A model generated the notes under the pieces. That model searched no databases. It was not told the DNA's origin and saw nothing but the letters and a program-made list of their open reading frames with translations. Made by a program: the position numbers and the translations under genes. Of a stretch of 64,000 nt of DNA, positions 1 through 11,894 are shown piece after piece; the first letter of the stretch is position 1; each line of letters begins with the position of its first letter. This DNA comes from Dactylellina haptotyla (Eukaryota; Ascomycota; Orbiliomycetes; Orbiliales; Orbiliaceae): assembly GCA_031310005.1 (NCBI GenBank), contig CM062381.1:930001-994000 (forward strand), given 5' to 3'.

Positions 1-1045
1 AATATTAAACAAAAAAGTGATCGAAAGATAGCAAGTCAGACAGTCAGACGGGGAGCCGGTCAATCGGACATCGAGATCCTGCGCGAGTGCAGCTCCAGAA
101 ACAAGATCCTCCTGCAGCCCCGCCCCTCCACAGCCTATCAGACAGCGTTCGCTCCCGGTCACCTGAAAGAGGTAGCGCCCAGTCGAGGCCCACCGCCCGA
201 AGACCGTCCCGTTGCTGTGATTGGCCGGGTCCGACTGCCTTGAAGAAAAATCTGTGGGCCAACAGCCTCTTCTCTTCTCTTCTCCGTCTGTCATCCATCA
301 CGTCACTCCGTCTACGAAGGTAAGCTGATCTGATGCCCGCCGCTCTTTTCCGTCTCTCGCTAGGGGCCCGCTTTCGTCTTGTATATGTCTTTGTCTGTCT
401 GTATTGTATGATGAATCAAAATTAATATTGGAGCTGTCCTAGTCGCTCTGCGGCGCTGAGGACAAGCAATAATTACATACGCAACTTTAAACACTCTGAT
501 CGATCCTTCTTGCTTTATGATATCTCTCGCACTCGAAATATTATCATCCGTTGCAATTGGTGGACCCGAGCTAACTGAAACGTATCGCAACCAGGCACCA
601 TCTGCACATACGCACTCGTCTGCAGAACGACAGCTATTTGGGATTCTGCGGGTGGAAGGAACTGACCACCAAACGCGTGCGGTATCAACACCTCACACGA
701 ACAACCTCAAACTCAACCTTGAAATATATATCCGCTGTAGCATTTTCTGAATGACATCCGACTTCTTCAAATCTCCATCTCATCTTCTGCATTCTCGTGT
801 TCGCATTGCCCCAGTAGTCTTGATTCTCGCTTCTTCGCCCTTCTCACTTTCGTAATCGCTGAAATCACCGCGCACGTGCCATCTATCCCTCTCTCTGTCT
901 CTTACAATCACCCACCACCACCACCGCGCGTTCGCCTTCTAAGGCTCTCATCGTAATCAAACTCTAACCATAACCGTGGCCCGCCTCCCATATCGTCATA
1001 CATCATAACTCCCGTATTGCATGACAGTAGTCCACCCTGCTCGCC
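1..1045 (+). promoter_or_regulatory. Upstream region / probable 5' leader of SSU72
   Basis: No convincing gene is seen. The stretch is pyrimidine-rich from about 740 to 1040, as is usual just upstream of fungal start codons. A good splice-donor sequence (AAG followed by GTAAGC at 320) could belong to a 5' untranslated exon of SSU72 or to the end of a gene entering from the left edge. I could not pair it confidently with an acceptor. Confidence 0.3.
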
Positions 1046-2092
1046 ATGAGTAAACCGCGCTCCACAACCCCTCCTGGCGACCCGCCTCCAGAGGTTCTCG
1101 CCCTCTACCCTCCCCCCAGGAACATAAAACCACGAACCCCGCCCCCACCACCCGGCATCCCCGGCCGCCAGGGACCACCCGAAGACTTCCCCTTGACCTT
1201 CTGCACCGTCTGCGCGAACAATCAGAACCGGTATGTTTCCATATCTCACAAACATGCACACACTCTCTATCAAAACCCACGGAAATCATCTAATTCTTGA
1301 CATATATCCGTCGTTATATAAAACAGATCAATGGAAGCCCACCTCGTCCTCTCGCAGGCCGGCTTCCCCGTCATCTCCTTCGGCACGGGTTCTGCCGTCC
1401 GCCTGCCCGGCCCGTCTATCGATAAACCCAACATCTACGCCTTCAACGCCACCTCCTACGACGAAATGTACACCGAACTCAAAGCGCGCGATATAAGGCT
1501 CTACACGGCAAACGGCCTCCTCAGCATGCTCGACCGCAACAGGAAGATCAAACGCAGCCCCGAGCGCTGGCAGGACTGGCAGGTTGGGCTCCCCCGCGTC
1601 GGTGCCGGACCGGTGGATAAGCGCGGCACGGGGGAGAAGACATACAGCGATGAAGTGGAGAGCGGGGTTGTTGATGTTGTTATTACCTGTGAGGAGCGGT
1701 GTTGGGATGCTGTTGTCGATGGTAGGTTACCTATTCTGCATGCTCCATATAAGGGATTTTATATATATCTATATATACACTCGAGAACCAAAGACTAATT
1801 CATACTACTGTGGATAGATTTAATCGCCCGCGGGTCGCCGCTAAATCGGCTCGTACACGTTATCAACGTTGATATAAGGGATAACCACGAGGAGGCAGCA
1901 GTGGGAGGAAAAGGAATACTCGAGCTGGCAAAGATGTTAACCGCCGCCGCGAAGGAGGAGAAGGAAAAAGCGGCGAACGAGGCTAGAGATTTCGATAGGA
2001 GCAGCGTGGATGGGAGGGTTCCTGAGATATTGGCGGAATGGCAGGAGAAGCATCCTTCTCTGCCCGTGCTCTGGACCGCGAGCTACTTTTGA
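1046..2092 (+). CDS. SSU72: Ssu72, RNA polymerase II CTD Ser5/Ser7 phosphatase
   Basis: Ssu72 removes phosphate from the RNA polymerase II C-terminal repeat and works with the cleavage/polyadenylation machinery in transcription termination in the nucleus. Three exons join in frame: 1046-1230, 1327-1721 and 1818-2092, giving 284 residues. The low-molecular-weight phosphatase signature C-x5-R-S (CANNQNRS) is completed exactly across intron 1. Exon 3 carries the conserved block [18 protein letters not shown] proline-rich N-terminal segment of about 45 residues precedes the catalytic core, as in other filamentous-fungal Ssu72 proteins. Introns are 96 nt each with GTATGT and GTAGGT donors. The start at 1046 is the first ATG in frame with the catalytic motif. 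The family call is firm; only transcript ends are unknown. Confidence 0.95.
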
Positions 2093-2658
2093 GAACGATG
2101 ATATATACGGTGGGCTGGATAAAAACAGTTTATAGATATTCTTTCATAATATGGCGTTCCTCTTTTTCTCTTTTGGGTGTTTGTTGGCCGGTTATACGAC
2201 TTTTTTGCCATGATAAATGATATTAAGAATAGAGAGCAGCTGGTAGTCTCTCAGTATAGCTAACTAGAGATTACTAAAAATATAATGAAAGCTTTCGGTA
2301 ATAATCCCAGATTGAAATTAAGTTTGTTCTAGCCATATGTATGCCTGCTTTGTTGCCGCTGCTACCTGGCTTGTCGAGCGGGCAGCAACATGGCTAAGAT
2401 TTCTGGTAGATCAACAGTGTAAATTTAGTTGCTCCACGAGATGATACTTCCATTTTTAGACTTCACTACCTCAATTCTAATACTATCAGATAGCCTCCAT
2501 TTCCGTTGCATCCTATAGGATCGTCAGATCTCTATTGATCTTTCCTAGAAATTGTTTTTCTTTTTTTTAAAAAAAAAATACTTTTCCTAGCTCTCGAACC
2601 TCGCGGCAAAGTAATCGATTTTCAGACCCAATCAACTCTCTCGACGGCCGTTGCAATC
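2093..2658. other. Intergenic, AT-rich
   Basis: This is the 3' flank of SSU72 and the 5' flank of the first Myb-like gene. It contains a T8-A9 run near 2562-2578. No coding signal is seen. Confidence 0.5.
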
Positions 2659-3164
2659 ATGAAAAACCAAAACCAGAACGAACAATCTCCAAAACCAGAG
2701 GGAGAAAGCAGTAAAAGCTTACCTCATGAATTTTATCAGGAATTGATACTCTCTTCACTAGTTTATAACCGTATTGAAGTATAGTACCCTTTCTACTCTA
2801 AGCAAGCCAATATGCTCATCTGATTCGGGTTTATCTGACAACCTTTATTTCCTATCAATATTCATAGGCGTTCAGTGCTCGCAGTCCTATCGATTGGGAA
2901 ACCATTGCCGAGCAATTCAAATTCAAGACAGTCAGAGAGGCGAGGCAGAAATATTCACAGTTCAAACAACGGGTTACCGCTGCTGAGATAGAGGAATGGA
3001 GAAAGAAGGTTCGGGAAAGAGACGAAGAGGAAGGTCTCTACCGGGACCTCTATAAGGATAGACAAAAGGAGATGGAGAACGAAACCAGCCAAGAGGGACA
3101 AGAGGGACAAGAGAGACCAGAGGATCAAGAGGATCGAAAAAATCGAAAAAATCGAAAAGATTAA
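2659..3164 (+). CDS. Small Myb/SANT-like domain protein, copy 1
   Basis: Two exons, 2659-2778 and 2868-3164, join in phase 0 to give 138 residues. The intron has a GTATAG donor, a CTGAC branch-like site and a CATAG acceptor. The middle of the protein reads as a Myb/SANT-like helix bundle: a helix around residues 23-39, then PIDWETIAEQFKFKTVREAR and a basic third helix with KYSQFKQRV. This is the pattern of fungal Myb-like proteins in which a Trp/Phe precedes the second helix. The tail from about residue 80 is highly charged and ends in short Glu-Gly-Gln and Arg-Lys-Asn repeats. Copy 2 lies about 460 bp downstream with its intron at a similar position, so a tandem duplication is likely. DNA binding is inferred from the fold and is not shown. 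No named orthologue is recognised. Confidence 0.65.
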
Positions 3165-3620
3165 GCTAGCAGATTCGCCAAATTTGATATCTTCAGCTCA
3201 CGTCTTCATACTGTCTAACGCGCGGTAAGCTTGAGAGAGTTCCGAGCGCCCCCGAGTTTTAAAGGGTGAGAGGGAGGAGAGATTTATTATATACTGGCAG
3301 AGAGACAAGGTGGGTACGAACGAAGGGAGTATTCCTGGATTCGCTACAGCGCTCTTTCAAATATATCATCTTGAGGTTTCCATGACGTGCCAACGCAGTC
3401 CCAGAAATCCCTCCAAAGCTGTATCTTAAGAAAATGGAGTATATAGCTTCTTAACATTCAGCTGATCAAGCCTCAAATCTGTATTTGACATCCCACAAAC
3501 AGAAATATTACCAATTATCACCCTTCAAATAAAAAGAAACTGCTTTATCTCCTTTCCACCATTCTCACATCTAATAGTCGAATACCTACTTTGACCACCA
3601 TAATAAACTATAGAGGAGCC
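3165..3620. promoter_or_regulatory. Intergenic between the two Myb-like genes
   Basis: This is presumably the 3' end of copy 1 plus the promoter of copy 2. No coding signal and no recognisable promoter motif are visible. Confidence 0.4.
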
Positions 3621-4283
3621 ATGGCAGACACTTCAAGCACCCAAGAATCTTCTAAAAGCACCGCAGCAGATCCCCTCAAATTGGGCCCAAAATCCATAGA
3701 GATTCTCGCGGTTATCTGCCAGTGTCTCGACGTAAGTCTAACTTCTTTCACTTTATATCGCTACTACGAAACAAATATCCAGTGTATATGTTGACATTAG
3801 CAAACCAAAATCCAGACGTCAAAGATCAACTTCAACGATGTCGCCGAAAAACTAGGCTACAGGAATGCAGAAACTGCAAGAAGCTGTTTCGGCAGGTTAA
3901 AAAAACAACTGGTGGATACACTTGGTACGAAGCCTGAAAAGCAATATAAGAAAACCAAGGGGGTTCAAGAGGGAGACGGGAATAAAGAGCAGAGTAAAAA
4001 GCGCGGGAGACCTCCTAAGGGTGTTCGTAAGGGAAAGGAGGATGGAGAGAAGGCAGGAAACGTGAAGCCTGCAAGTAAGAAAGCGAAACCTACGAGTAAG
4101 AAGGCAAAGGTTGAAGATAAAGAAGAGGGTGATGGCAGGGATGAAAATGATGAGAATCTTAAGAATTTGACCAAGGAAGGGTTAGATAATGGAGATGTGA
4201 GACTCGCGGATCAAAAAACAGAAGAAGACGAAGAAGAAGACGAAGACGAAGACGATACAGGGGTGGTGTCTGGGGAATGTTAG
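3621..4283 (+). CDS. Myb/SANT-like protein with AT-hook-like basic tail, copy 2
   Basis: Two exons, 3621-3731 and 3816-4283, join in phase 0 (donor GTAAGT, acceptor CCAG) to give 192 residues. Residues of about 24-70 form a Myb-like unit, with the block KINFNDVAEKLGYRNAETAR followed by CFGRLKKQL. This is a familiar fungal pattern of Asn-Phe-x-x-Val-Ala followed by an Arg-rich recognition helix. Around residues 97-103 the sequence KKRGRPPKG is a good AT-hook core (GRP flanked by basic residues). After it come Lys-rich repeats of the PASKKAKPTSKKAK type and an acidic Glu/Asp tail ending in DEDEDD. The architecture suggests a chromatin or DNA-binding protein, which is inference. An alternative acceptor at 3800 exists, but it would break the conserved helix. 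Confidence 0.72.
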
Positions 4284-4899
4284 ATATAACCTGGGTTAAT
4301 ATTGGGTTGCTAGTTTGATTTTCTATCCTGCAGGTGTTGGATATTTACCTCTCCCCTTCCGGATATCACAAAGGTATTAATATCAATTAGCTTCAACTCA
4401 CCAACCGTTTACCCCACTATGAGATCAGCTAAGAAGCTACTCTTAACTTGCATAGATGGGATTCGGAAACTATATAAAAGTTTCTCTGTTGAAATAGTAC
4501 AGGATTTAAAATCCCAGGATCGGTTATCGATAGCTATCGGTAATACGTAAAGCGGATATATTAATCCTGCAGGCTCCGACATCACAATCTTACATGTCTG
4601 CACGCATCTGCACGCTTGCGTTGCCCCACCCAGCAAAGCCGCCGATTGGAAGCCAAAGGCGCATATATAGCTCGATCGGAACCCGCTGCCGTCTCTAGGA
4701 TTCAAAACCAGAATAAAATCGAAAATCCCGTCCATTCGCATGCACTTACTTAATTATCGATATAAAAACTTGCCATTTAAGAATAAAATAGTTGTCGTTG
4801 AGACGTACAGATACCCTTAACACAAGAGACAGGCGCAGTTAACAGCACTAAGGTTACACAACAGAGCCAGCTGTACTAGATACCGCGCGCAAAAAGAAG
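4284..4899. promoter_or_regulatory. Intergenic upstream of the F-box gene
   Basis: A minus-strand open frame of 110 codons with an ATG (4409-4741) is present, but it has no recognisable domain and is within the length expected by chance. I treat the region as promoter and 5' leader of the F-box gene at 4900. Confidence 0.35.
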
Positions 4900-6489
4900 A
4901 TGCCGCTCTTTTCCCTCCCAACCGAGTTGCTTCTGCAGGTGCTCTCCTACATCCAAGACCAGGACTCACTGGTCTCGCTCGCCTGCTCCTGCCGCGTCTT
5001 CCAGCGCATGGCTGAAGCATACCTCTATAGTTCCTTACTCTTCGTCCAACGCGATGAGATAAAGCTTTTGCACGATTCGACGATGAAAGATCCCCGGCGG
5101 TTACGGTATATTCGAGCGCTGGAGCAACGGTTTTCCTCCCTCAAGCATACCGGCGGGGAAGCGCAATTGTTGGATATCTGCACGCTACCGAATCTAAGGA
5201 AGTTCGTGTCCGAGAGTCCGTTGTGTCAGCCAGCATCGTCACCTGAGCATTTGGAGCAATGGAAGGTGGATAAGCCAGGATATTTGGAGACGTTTAAACG
5301 GGCGTCGTTGCTGACGGAGGGCCCGCGGCCGTTAGGGAATTTGAGGTCTAGTAAGTACTTACGCCTGTATATATAGAAAGAGAGAAGAGACTAACAATAC
5401 GGCATAGTAATATTACACTGGACAGGGGCAGGAGACTATTCGCGTGACAGATTCTGGCGGGATACAGATATATGTCCGATATTTCTCATGCCGACGCTCG
5501 AGGCGCTCGAGATCTCGTGCGGTGTAATCATCCGGCAGAGGGATAAGTCGGCCGGCCTGATCGAAGAGTTTAAGAACAGCACGAACCTCAAGACGCTCGC
5601 GTTCACGGAGTGCGTGATCGATCACGGGGCTCTGGTCAACATCCTGTCATACCCGAAAGCGCTAGAACAGTTAACCATTCTCGAGCCGGCGCGTGGGTGG
5701 ATCCACGCACCGCAACCGGAAGAATGGGAGCCCTTTTACCTCCCGCTGGCGTTCGATCATATAAACAGTGTCAACTGGGCTATTGCGCAGCAAGCGCGGA
5801 CACTGAGGTATCTGCATGTCAGTCGTCGGCGACAGGTTATCGGCGGGTTTTCGCGTATGGTGCTGAACTTGGGCGGGTTAAGAAAGCTGTCCACGTTGAA
5901 AGTTGGGCCAGTGCAGACGATCGAGCTGGGGCAGGATTTGCACTGGGAGCTGGCGGATCCGGTTCCCCCTGCGCTTGACACTCTGCATCTTTACGAACTG
6001 CGACTTCACGAGTTAGAGAAAATAGGCGGGGAGAAAGTCATGGCACGATTCCGCGTGGACGAGTTAATCGCCAACGCTGCTACGAGAGGCGCACAGTTCA
6101 GGCTTGACGTGTCGGCTATGCATGGTTCGTCGCGGAACTGGGGCAAGTGGAAAGTTCCCGTACGGGAGAAAATCATGCATTTGGAGAATGCGTTCTACAA
6201 CGGTGAAGTACCCGATGTATCCAAGATGACCGAAGTGAAGAGCGATGGAGGCGTACCGAGATCGGAGTTGCGTAGATGGTTTCCGAGACTGAGGGTGATG
6301 ACTTCGAAATACCTAAAAGTTATTCCACCGTTTCTATACGGCGAGCGAGTCCCGCCGAATGCAGTACGGTACGATTCGTGGTACTCAGATCGGTTTCTGG
6401 CGAGCCCGTATCTAGTTGAGAACGGGATGCCGGAGGCGGAGGACGAGGAAGCGATGGATCCAGCTATGGTCGAGGCTTTTGCCAGCTGA
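4900..6489 (+). CDS. F-box protein with leucine-rich-like C-terminal region
   Basis: F-box proteins are substrate adaptors of SCF ubiquitin ligases and bind Skp1 through the N-terminal F-box. Exons 4900-5350 and 5408-6489 join in frame (57 nt intron, GTAAGT donor, CTAAC branch, ATAG acceptor) to give 510 residues. Residues 5-45 fit an F-box: LPTELLLQVLSYIQDQDSLV, followed by the SLACSCRVFQRMAEAYLYSS part. The rest has irregular Leu-rich segments such as LRKLSTLKV and LDTLHLYELRLHEL, which suggest a degenerate LRR-like solenoid. Such proteins are often orphans in filamentous ascomycetes, and the substrate cannot be named. The C-terminus is acidic (EAEDEEAMDP). The start at 4900 puts the F-box at the very N-terminus, as is usual. 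Confidence 0.82.
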
Positions 6490-8765
6490 GACATGCGTGT
6501 CGGATTGTTGGATTTTTGGAGACGAGACACATAGTCAACTTTTCGGACCTGTAGGAGTTACAGCGGATGGTCGGAAGTCTGAAATTGGTTCTGAGGTGCA
6601 TTGTACTATTTTTACATATACGGCGATATGCGGACAAAATGTACCGATACTGGCTATCTACAGCAATGATACACCTGTCCGTGACGTTTCCGTGCATGAT
6701 CCACTGCAAATGCCGTCGACGAGGTTGCCGTGCGGTGTCATGTCGCCCAAAGCGGGCAATAACTGAAAGGAGCGCAGGTCGCACAGCAGACGCCCGCATG
6801 TTTGAGCCTGCGTTGCGGACGGTCACAGGCACAGTTAGTTGCACGGCAGCACAGGCACGTTCCATGTCAGATGTCATGTCCAGGAAACGATTCACGGAGT
6901 TATGGCAGTGCGCGAGTCGAACGGACGTCTTGCCGCCTGGGAAGCCGGTTAGACGAACAGTCCGGCGGATTGAGGCGTTCGACGGGCGCTAGCTAGACTG
7001 GTTTGGGGGCACACAGGTTCGGCTCCAGTGATCGATTGATGATGTCGAGATTGAGGGCGTGGACCCCATGGCATGGAATGATATTCAGGCACGGGCACCT
7101 CATTGGCTCGAGGACAGGCCCCCCGGACAGGGGAAGAGGGTTGGAAAAGGGTGTCTTGCCCTTCTTGGCCTCGCTTCAGGACCCGGTCGGCCAATTGCCA
7201 ATTGAACTGATTACGAGGCCTGGAACCCCTGGCAATTACTCCTCTGGGGCTAATTTCAATTTTTCTTCTAAATTTCGAGATTGGAAGCGGAAGGTCTGGA
7301 TGCTGGGTCGTCGTCGTTGCGTCGTTCGAATGGGCATGTCCATGTGAGACTGGCTACATTGGGGCGTTCGAGATGTAGACCCTAACCCCGAAGCATGGCG
7401 TGCATCGACCACGACACGACTGTACGGGTGGCTCACGGGATGAAAGAAGGGGGGACCATGAGGGTCGTTCGTAATAATGGTGAAGCTATTCCTGCATGCA
7501 TGCAAGATGGGCGGACGTGCGGACATGTCGCAAACCGTCAAGCTTTGGGAGATCTCGGGTTTGGGGACCAGGGCTTCAAACAATCTTATTTCGCTTGGAA
7601 AAGCCTGGGCTGGTCTCACGTTTTGGAGAATCTGCCTGCGATGTCATGAAAGAAGGAATGGAAGCGCAGGGAAGTGCATCTCAGGGGAATTTATTACTAT
7701 TTCTAATATTTTGGATCTCGAAGGGAAAGAAAAGGAACCGAACCTTCCCGTGGGAACGGTATACGGGAGATGCATATTATAGCGGCCTGCCTGTTATGAA
7801 TTAACAAGCAGCGTACGGAGTAATTTAACATCGACTGGCTCAGAATCCACTGCCTCGTCCTCCTCCCTTCCTGTCTTGCAGAGATTTTCTGTTCTATTCT
7901 ATCTCATCTTCTCCCTCCGAAATTCTAGATTCTTTAACTTCCTCCTGTGCGTGCGTGAGCTGGTGAAAATTCGAAAAAGCAGCCATCATTCCATGTAATT
8001 TCGAGCATACTCGCAGCACCCCTCCGACGAGAAAAGGACGAACACCAGCGGGAACACGAAGATTGCGCTTTCGACCTCGATCACATTAAATTGGAGAGCA
8101 CGCACATTCAAGACTACATTATACATTACACAGTACGTCAGTTCGATTCTCCGACACGTTCTCGAGCGTCTGACGTTTGAGGTCACCGATTGATTGCATC
8201 TGTGCCGGCGCAACAACAACAACACTTTGACATCACCACCTCCTCCTCCTGCTCCTCCTCCTCTCCACCAACCCAACTCGGCTTCATCTATTCGACGTCA
8301 ACCTCCACCGCGAAGGAGGGATCTTGCATGATACTGACCTGATCTTAGATCCCAATTGCCCTCGGTTCCATTGGCGGGCCGCCTTCTTGATACCGCTGAT
8401 ACCAGCCAAGCACGTATCCAACCAACGCTGCCCGTTGCTGCTGCCCCCTTTGCTCGTCCTCTCTCGCTCTGTCGCCTAGTTCAAAACAGGGTTAACTCCT
8501 CCTCCAGGTCAGCCGGGGCTCTTCCTGGCCTCCACCAGCCAATCGCACCGAGGCCTCAGCGCTCGCTACTGGTACGCACCTCAGCAAAAGGGAGAGCAAG
8601 GAGCTGGCTGGCGTGAACCCAAAGCAAAAAAAAAAGAAGGGAGGAAGTTTCGGGAGGCCCTCGGCCATTCATGTTTGAGCGTTTTAGAGGAATTTATCAA
8701 ATTCCAAAACATATATTCCTCATCTCTGCCACCGAAAGAGAATAGAAAGGAAAATTAATAGGACG
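6490..8765. promoter_or_regulatory. Intergenic / long leader upstream of SPA2
   Basis: The left part, about 6500-7800, is moderately GC-rich and has overlapping open frames on both strands without any recognisable domain. The right part, about 7850-8300, is pyrimidine-rich with CAA and TCC microsatellite-like runs near 8208-8265, as is common in long fungal 5' leaders. The sequence near 8330-8350 resembles an intron end (CTGACCTGATCTTAG), so SPA2 may have a spliced 5' UTR. No gene is supported. Confidence 0.35.
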
Positions 8766-11700
8766 ATGAACAACCCTATCACTGCCACCCGACCGCCTCT
8801 CCTCGACTACCGCCCCCCACTGTCGCCCATGTCCGTAGCTGGAAGCGACTGGTCTGGCATTAGCACCTACAAATCCCCTACCGAGTCCGGCAGTACAATG
8901 TCCCGTACTGCATCTTCTAGCGGTCCAAGCATGGGTCGCTCATCGAACACCTCACCTCCTTCGTCCGTTGCTAGATCCTCGGACGGCATGAGAATGTACG
9001 AGGATTCACCGAACGCCCGGTCTCGCATGCGTCCACCGCCGCGGAGAGACCCAAACGCTCCTCTCGACAACGAACACCAGGTTTCCCGCCAACACGCCGC
9101 CCTCAAAGCCCTCCTCGAACCCTATCTCAAGGTCGACAAGAACAACGTCAAGGCCAACAAGGCCCGGGACAAGCTCCTACGACTCACCCAGATCCAGTTC
9201 CAAGAACTCAGCACAGATGTCTACGACGAACTCCAGCGCCGTCAGGGCACCGGTGACAGGCTCAGCAGCGCCTCCAACGTCACCAAGGTCGGCCCTGCCT
9301 CCGATCTGCCGGAAGGCACGACCCCCCATCTCCTCCCCAAAACCGAATTCCACCCCAAAAGGAACCAAGCTCGACAGAAGCTCAGCACCCTCCCCACCGC
9401 CAGATTCAGAGACCTCGCAACCGACGTCTTTTACGAGCTCGAGCGGAGGTATCCCCAGTTCACGGGTGGCAGCATAGACCGAACCGGTAGTCCCGCCAAC
9501 AGTCTACGCGATACCAGTCCAGGCAACCAACAAGACAGACGTCCGAAACCACCTCCGGTGAATATTAACGGCGGTCCCCGCCCCAACGGTGGTCCTGCTG
9601 GGTATGGCATGCCACCGAAAACTCCCACGGGTTTGGGCTCGAATTCGTTGGGACGGCCGCTACCCCCAAATATTCCTCCTGCCAACAACGGCCCCGACAA
9701 GGATGACTACGAGGATGCTGATGGTGATGATAACGAGGACGCCTTTGGATTCGAGAATCGGTTCCGACAGTCACAAGGAAACAAGAGGGCCATCAACGGC
9801 CGGGACAGTTTAGCCAGCAACTCTAGCTCCGTCAGGAACGAGGTAAACTTTCACAAAATAGCATCTTCAGCAGCTGGAACTGCCATGGCTCACAAATATT
9901 CATTTTTTTAGGGCGACAAAAAACTAATAACCGACTACCAATCACAAGTATCATCGCTACAGAAAAGGCTTGAACAGCTGGAATCCTCAGCTAAGGAGAA
10001 AGATCGAGAAATCAACAGGCTAAGAGACGCCGAACAGAACTGGAAAGATGACGAAGAAGAGCTCAGATCCGTGCAGGGCCAGCTGAGGCAGCTGCAAGGA
10101 CACAACGAGCACGTGCGTATTCAACATATCTCTACCACTTATCTTCAACACAGTCACTAAACAAATGACCGAGTTTCACAGGCACTTGAGAACAAAACAC
10201 GCGAACTATCCGACCTCAAGAACGCCCTCGAAAACAAGCTTGTAAACGCACAGAATCTCAATTCTTCGTTACAAAGCGAACTCGCCCGGTTAAGATCCGA
10301 AAATCGATCGTTAGAAGATTGGCGAAATAACCACGAATGCAACGGCCCTAGTAGAAATGGCGGCGGAGGCGGCGGCGGGGATCCCGATCTACAACGACGG
10401 TATAACGAACTGCTCCAGATGCACGATAACCTCAAGGTCGAACTCAGGGAGCAAGAGGAAACTACCGAGGAGGTCAGGAAACAGGCCATGTCGTTCTTGG
10501 AGGAAATGAAGTCGCTATCGGCTAGTGGAGATTCCGTGCAATCGCATGATCAGTTGACCGCTGAGATCACACATCTCAGGGACGAGGTCAAGGATTGGAA
10601 AGCCAGATACACAAAGACCAAGACACAGCTTCGTAACCTCCGTGCTGCTTCTATCGGTTTGCAGTACGCTACAGAGATCAATATCAATAAAGCGACAGCT
10701 CACTCCGACCCCAACGGCTTAGTAAAAGATATCCATATCACAAAATGCCAACTTATAGTGGACGAGATTCTTCGAACGGCCCGAATCGATCCCAAGGGTA
10801 CAATGGTGCACATGAAGGGTGTTGCCTCGATAGTTCGGGCTATCACAAAGGGCATCGACGCAGCGAACCCCTCTGACGAGGTTCTCCGAATGTCGATGAG
10901 AGTTGAAGCGACAGGCCAGAACCTCATCACCGCCATCCGCAACCACGCCTCCGCTGATGGACTTTCCCCAGTGTCTTTGGTCGATGCTGCCACATCCCAT
11001 CTCACCTCCGCCGTTGTCGATCTAGCTAAGAAGGTTAAAGTCCGACCTACGCCAACCGAAGAACTGAACGACGAAGATGAAGATCTCTCGACGGAAGACA
11101 TCGATGCCGAATTACTCAGCGTCCCGATCAAATCGAGCAAATCGACCCCAGCGATGAATGGAGCCAGCCCGGCTCGCACTAGTATCGAGTCGGTCTACAG
11201 CACTTCTTCATTTTCGTCAAGATACTCGAACAACAATAACCGCGCCTCTGCACGAAACCAAAGTGGAAACTGGGCTAGCAAGAGAGATGGAAAGTTCTCG
11301 GCCATGAATCCCTTAGGCATCAACTCTCTCCCAACATTTGAAGTCCAAGAAGAGCATAGCGAGGTGGAAGAACTAAAGGTATACAACACCCAACTATCTC
11401 GGACCGTTTTGAGTCGTCAGTAACCTTGCTAACTATTTCGCCCTACAGAACTTCTTGATCAGTCAGACCAACGGAGTGATTGAAAGCATCCAACGCCTCC
11501 TCCAGGAACTCCGCTCCGACAACTCCCAGCTTCGACAACTCCGATCGCTCATGGACGACGTTATCCTGTTTGTTGGTAAGGTTATACAATCGACGGAGAA
11601 CGCCATGGAATCATCCCGATCAACCAAGCTGCAAGATAGAATCGGCTATATCGTCAACAGCTTGGACGATTCGAAGAACAAGATGCTGGGCATGAAGGTT

Positions 11701-11894
11701 GAAGATATCGAGAACGAGGGAGCTGCCTCGAAGGACTTCAATTCCAGGCTTGCTGGATACTGTTTCGCTATGGCAAGAGAGACCAAGGTAAATTTTTATC
11801 CTGTCACATGGGTATTGAGTGCGGTTGCTGATCTGAGACTTAATTATAGGAACTTGTCCGCGTCGTTGAAGAAATTGATAACGAGAAACGGTAA
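8766..11894 (+). CDS. SPA2: Spa2/SpaA polarisome scaffold protein
   Basis: Spa2-family proteins sit at hyphal tips or bud sites in the polarisome, where they link formin, Bud6/Pea2 and MAPK components. Five exons in phase 0 give about 952 residues: 8766-9842, 9912-10112, 10182-11378, 11449-11787 and 11850-11894. Two Spa2 homology domain (SHD/GIT) repeats are visible. The first is near residues 113-160 (ALKALLEPYLKVDKNNVKAN through VYDELQRR); the second is near 195-236 (ARQKLSTLPTARFRDLATDV with FYELERRYPQF). A Ser/Pro-rich linker follows, then a coiled coil encoded in exons 2-3 (VSSLQKRLEQLESSAKEKDR). The C-terminal conserved region runs through exons 3-5 and ends in ELVRVVEEIDNEKR. A Gly-7 run lies in exon 3. 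The terminal exon is only 45 nt, with its acceptor at 11849; a further exon cannot be excluded. Confidence 0.93.

Noticed and set aside
6464-6992. Overlapping 141- and 143-codon frames on opposite strands after the F-box gene
   Set aside because: They are mirror shadows in a GC-richer stretch with no domain, unusual Arg/Cys/Thr composition and no splice or start context.
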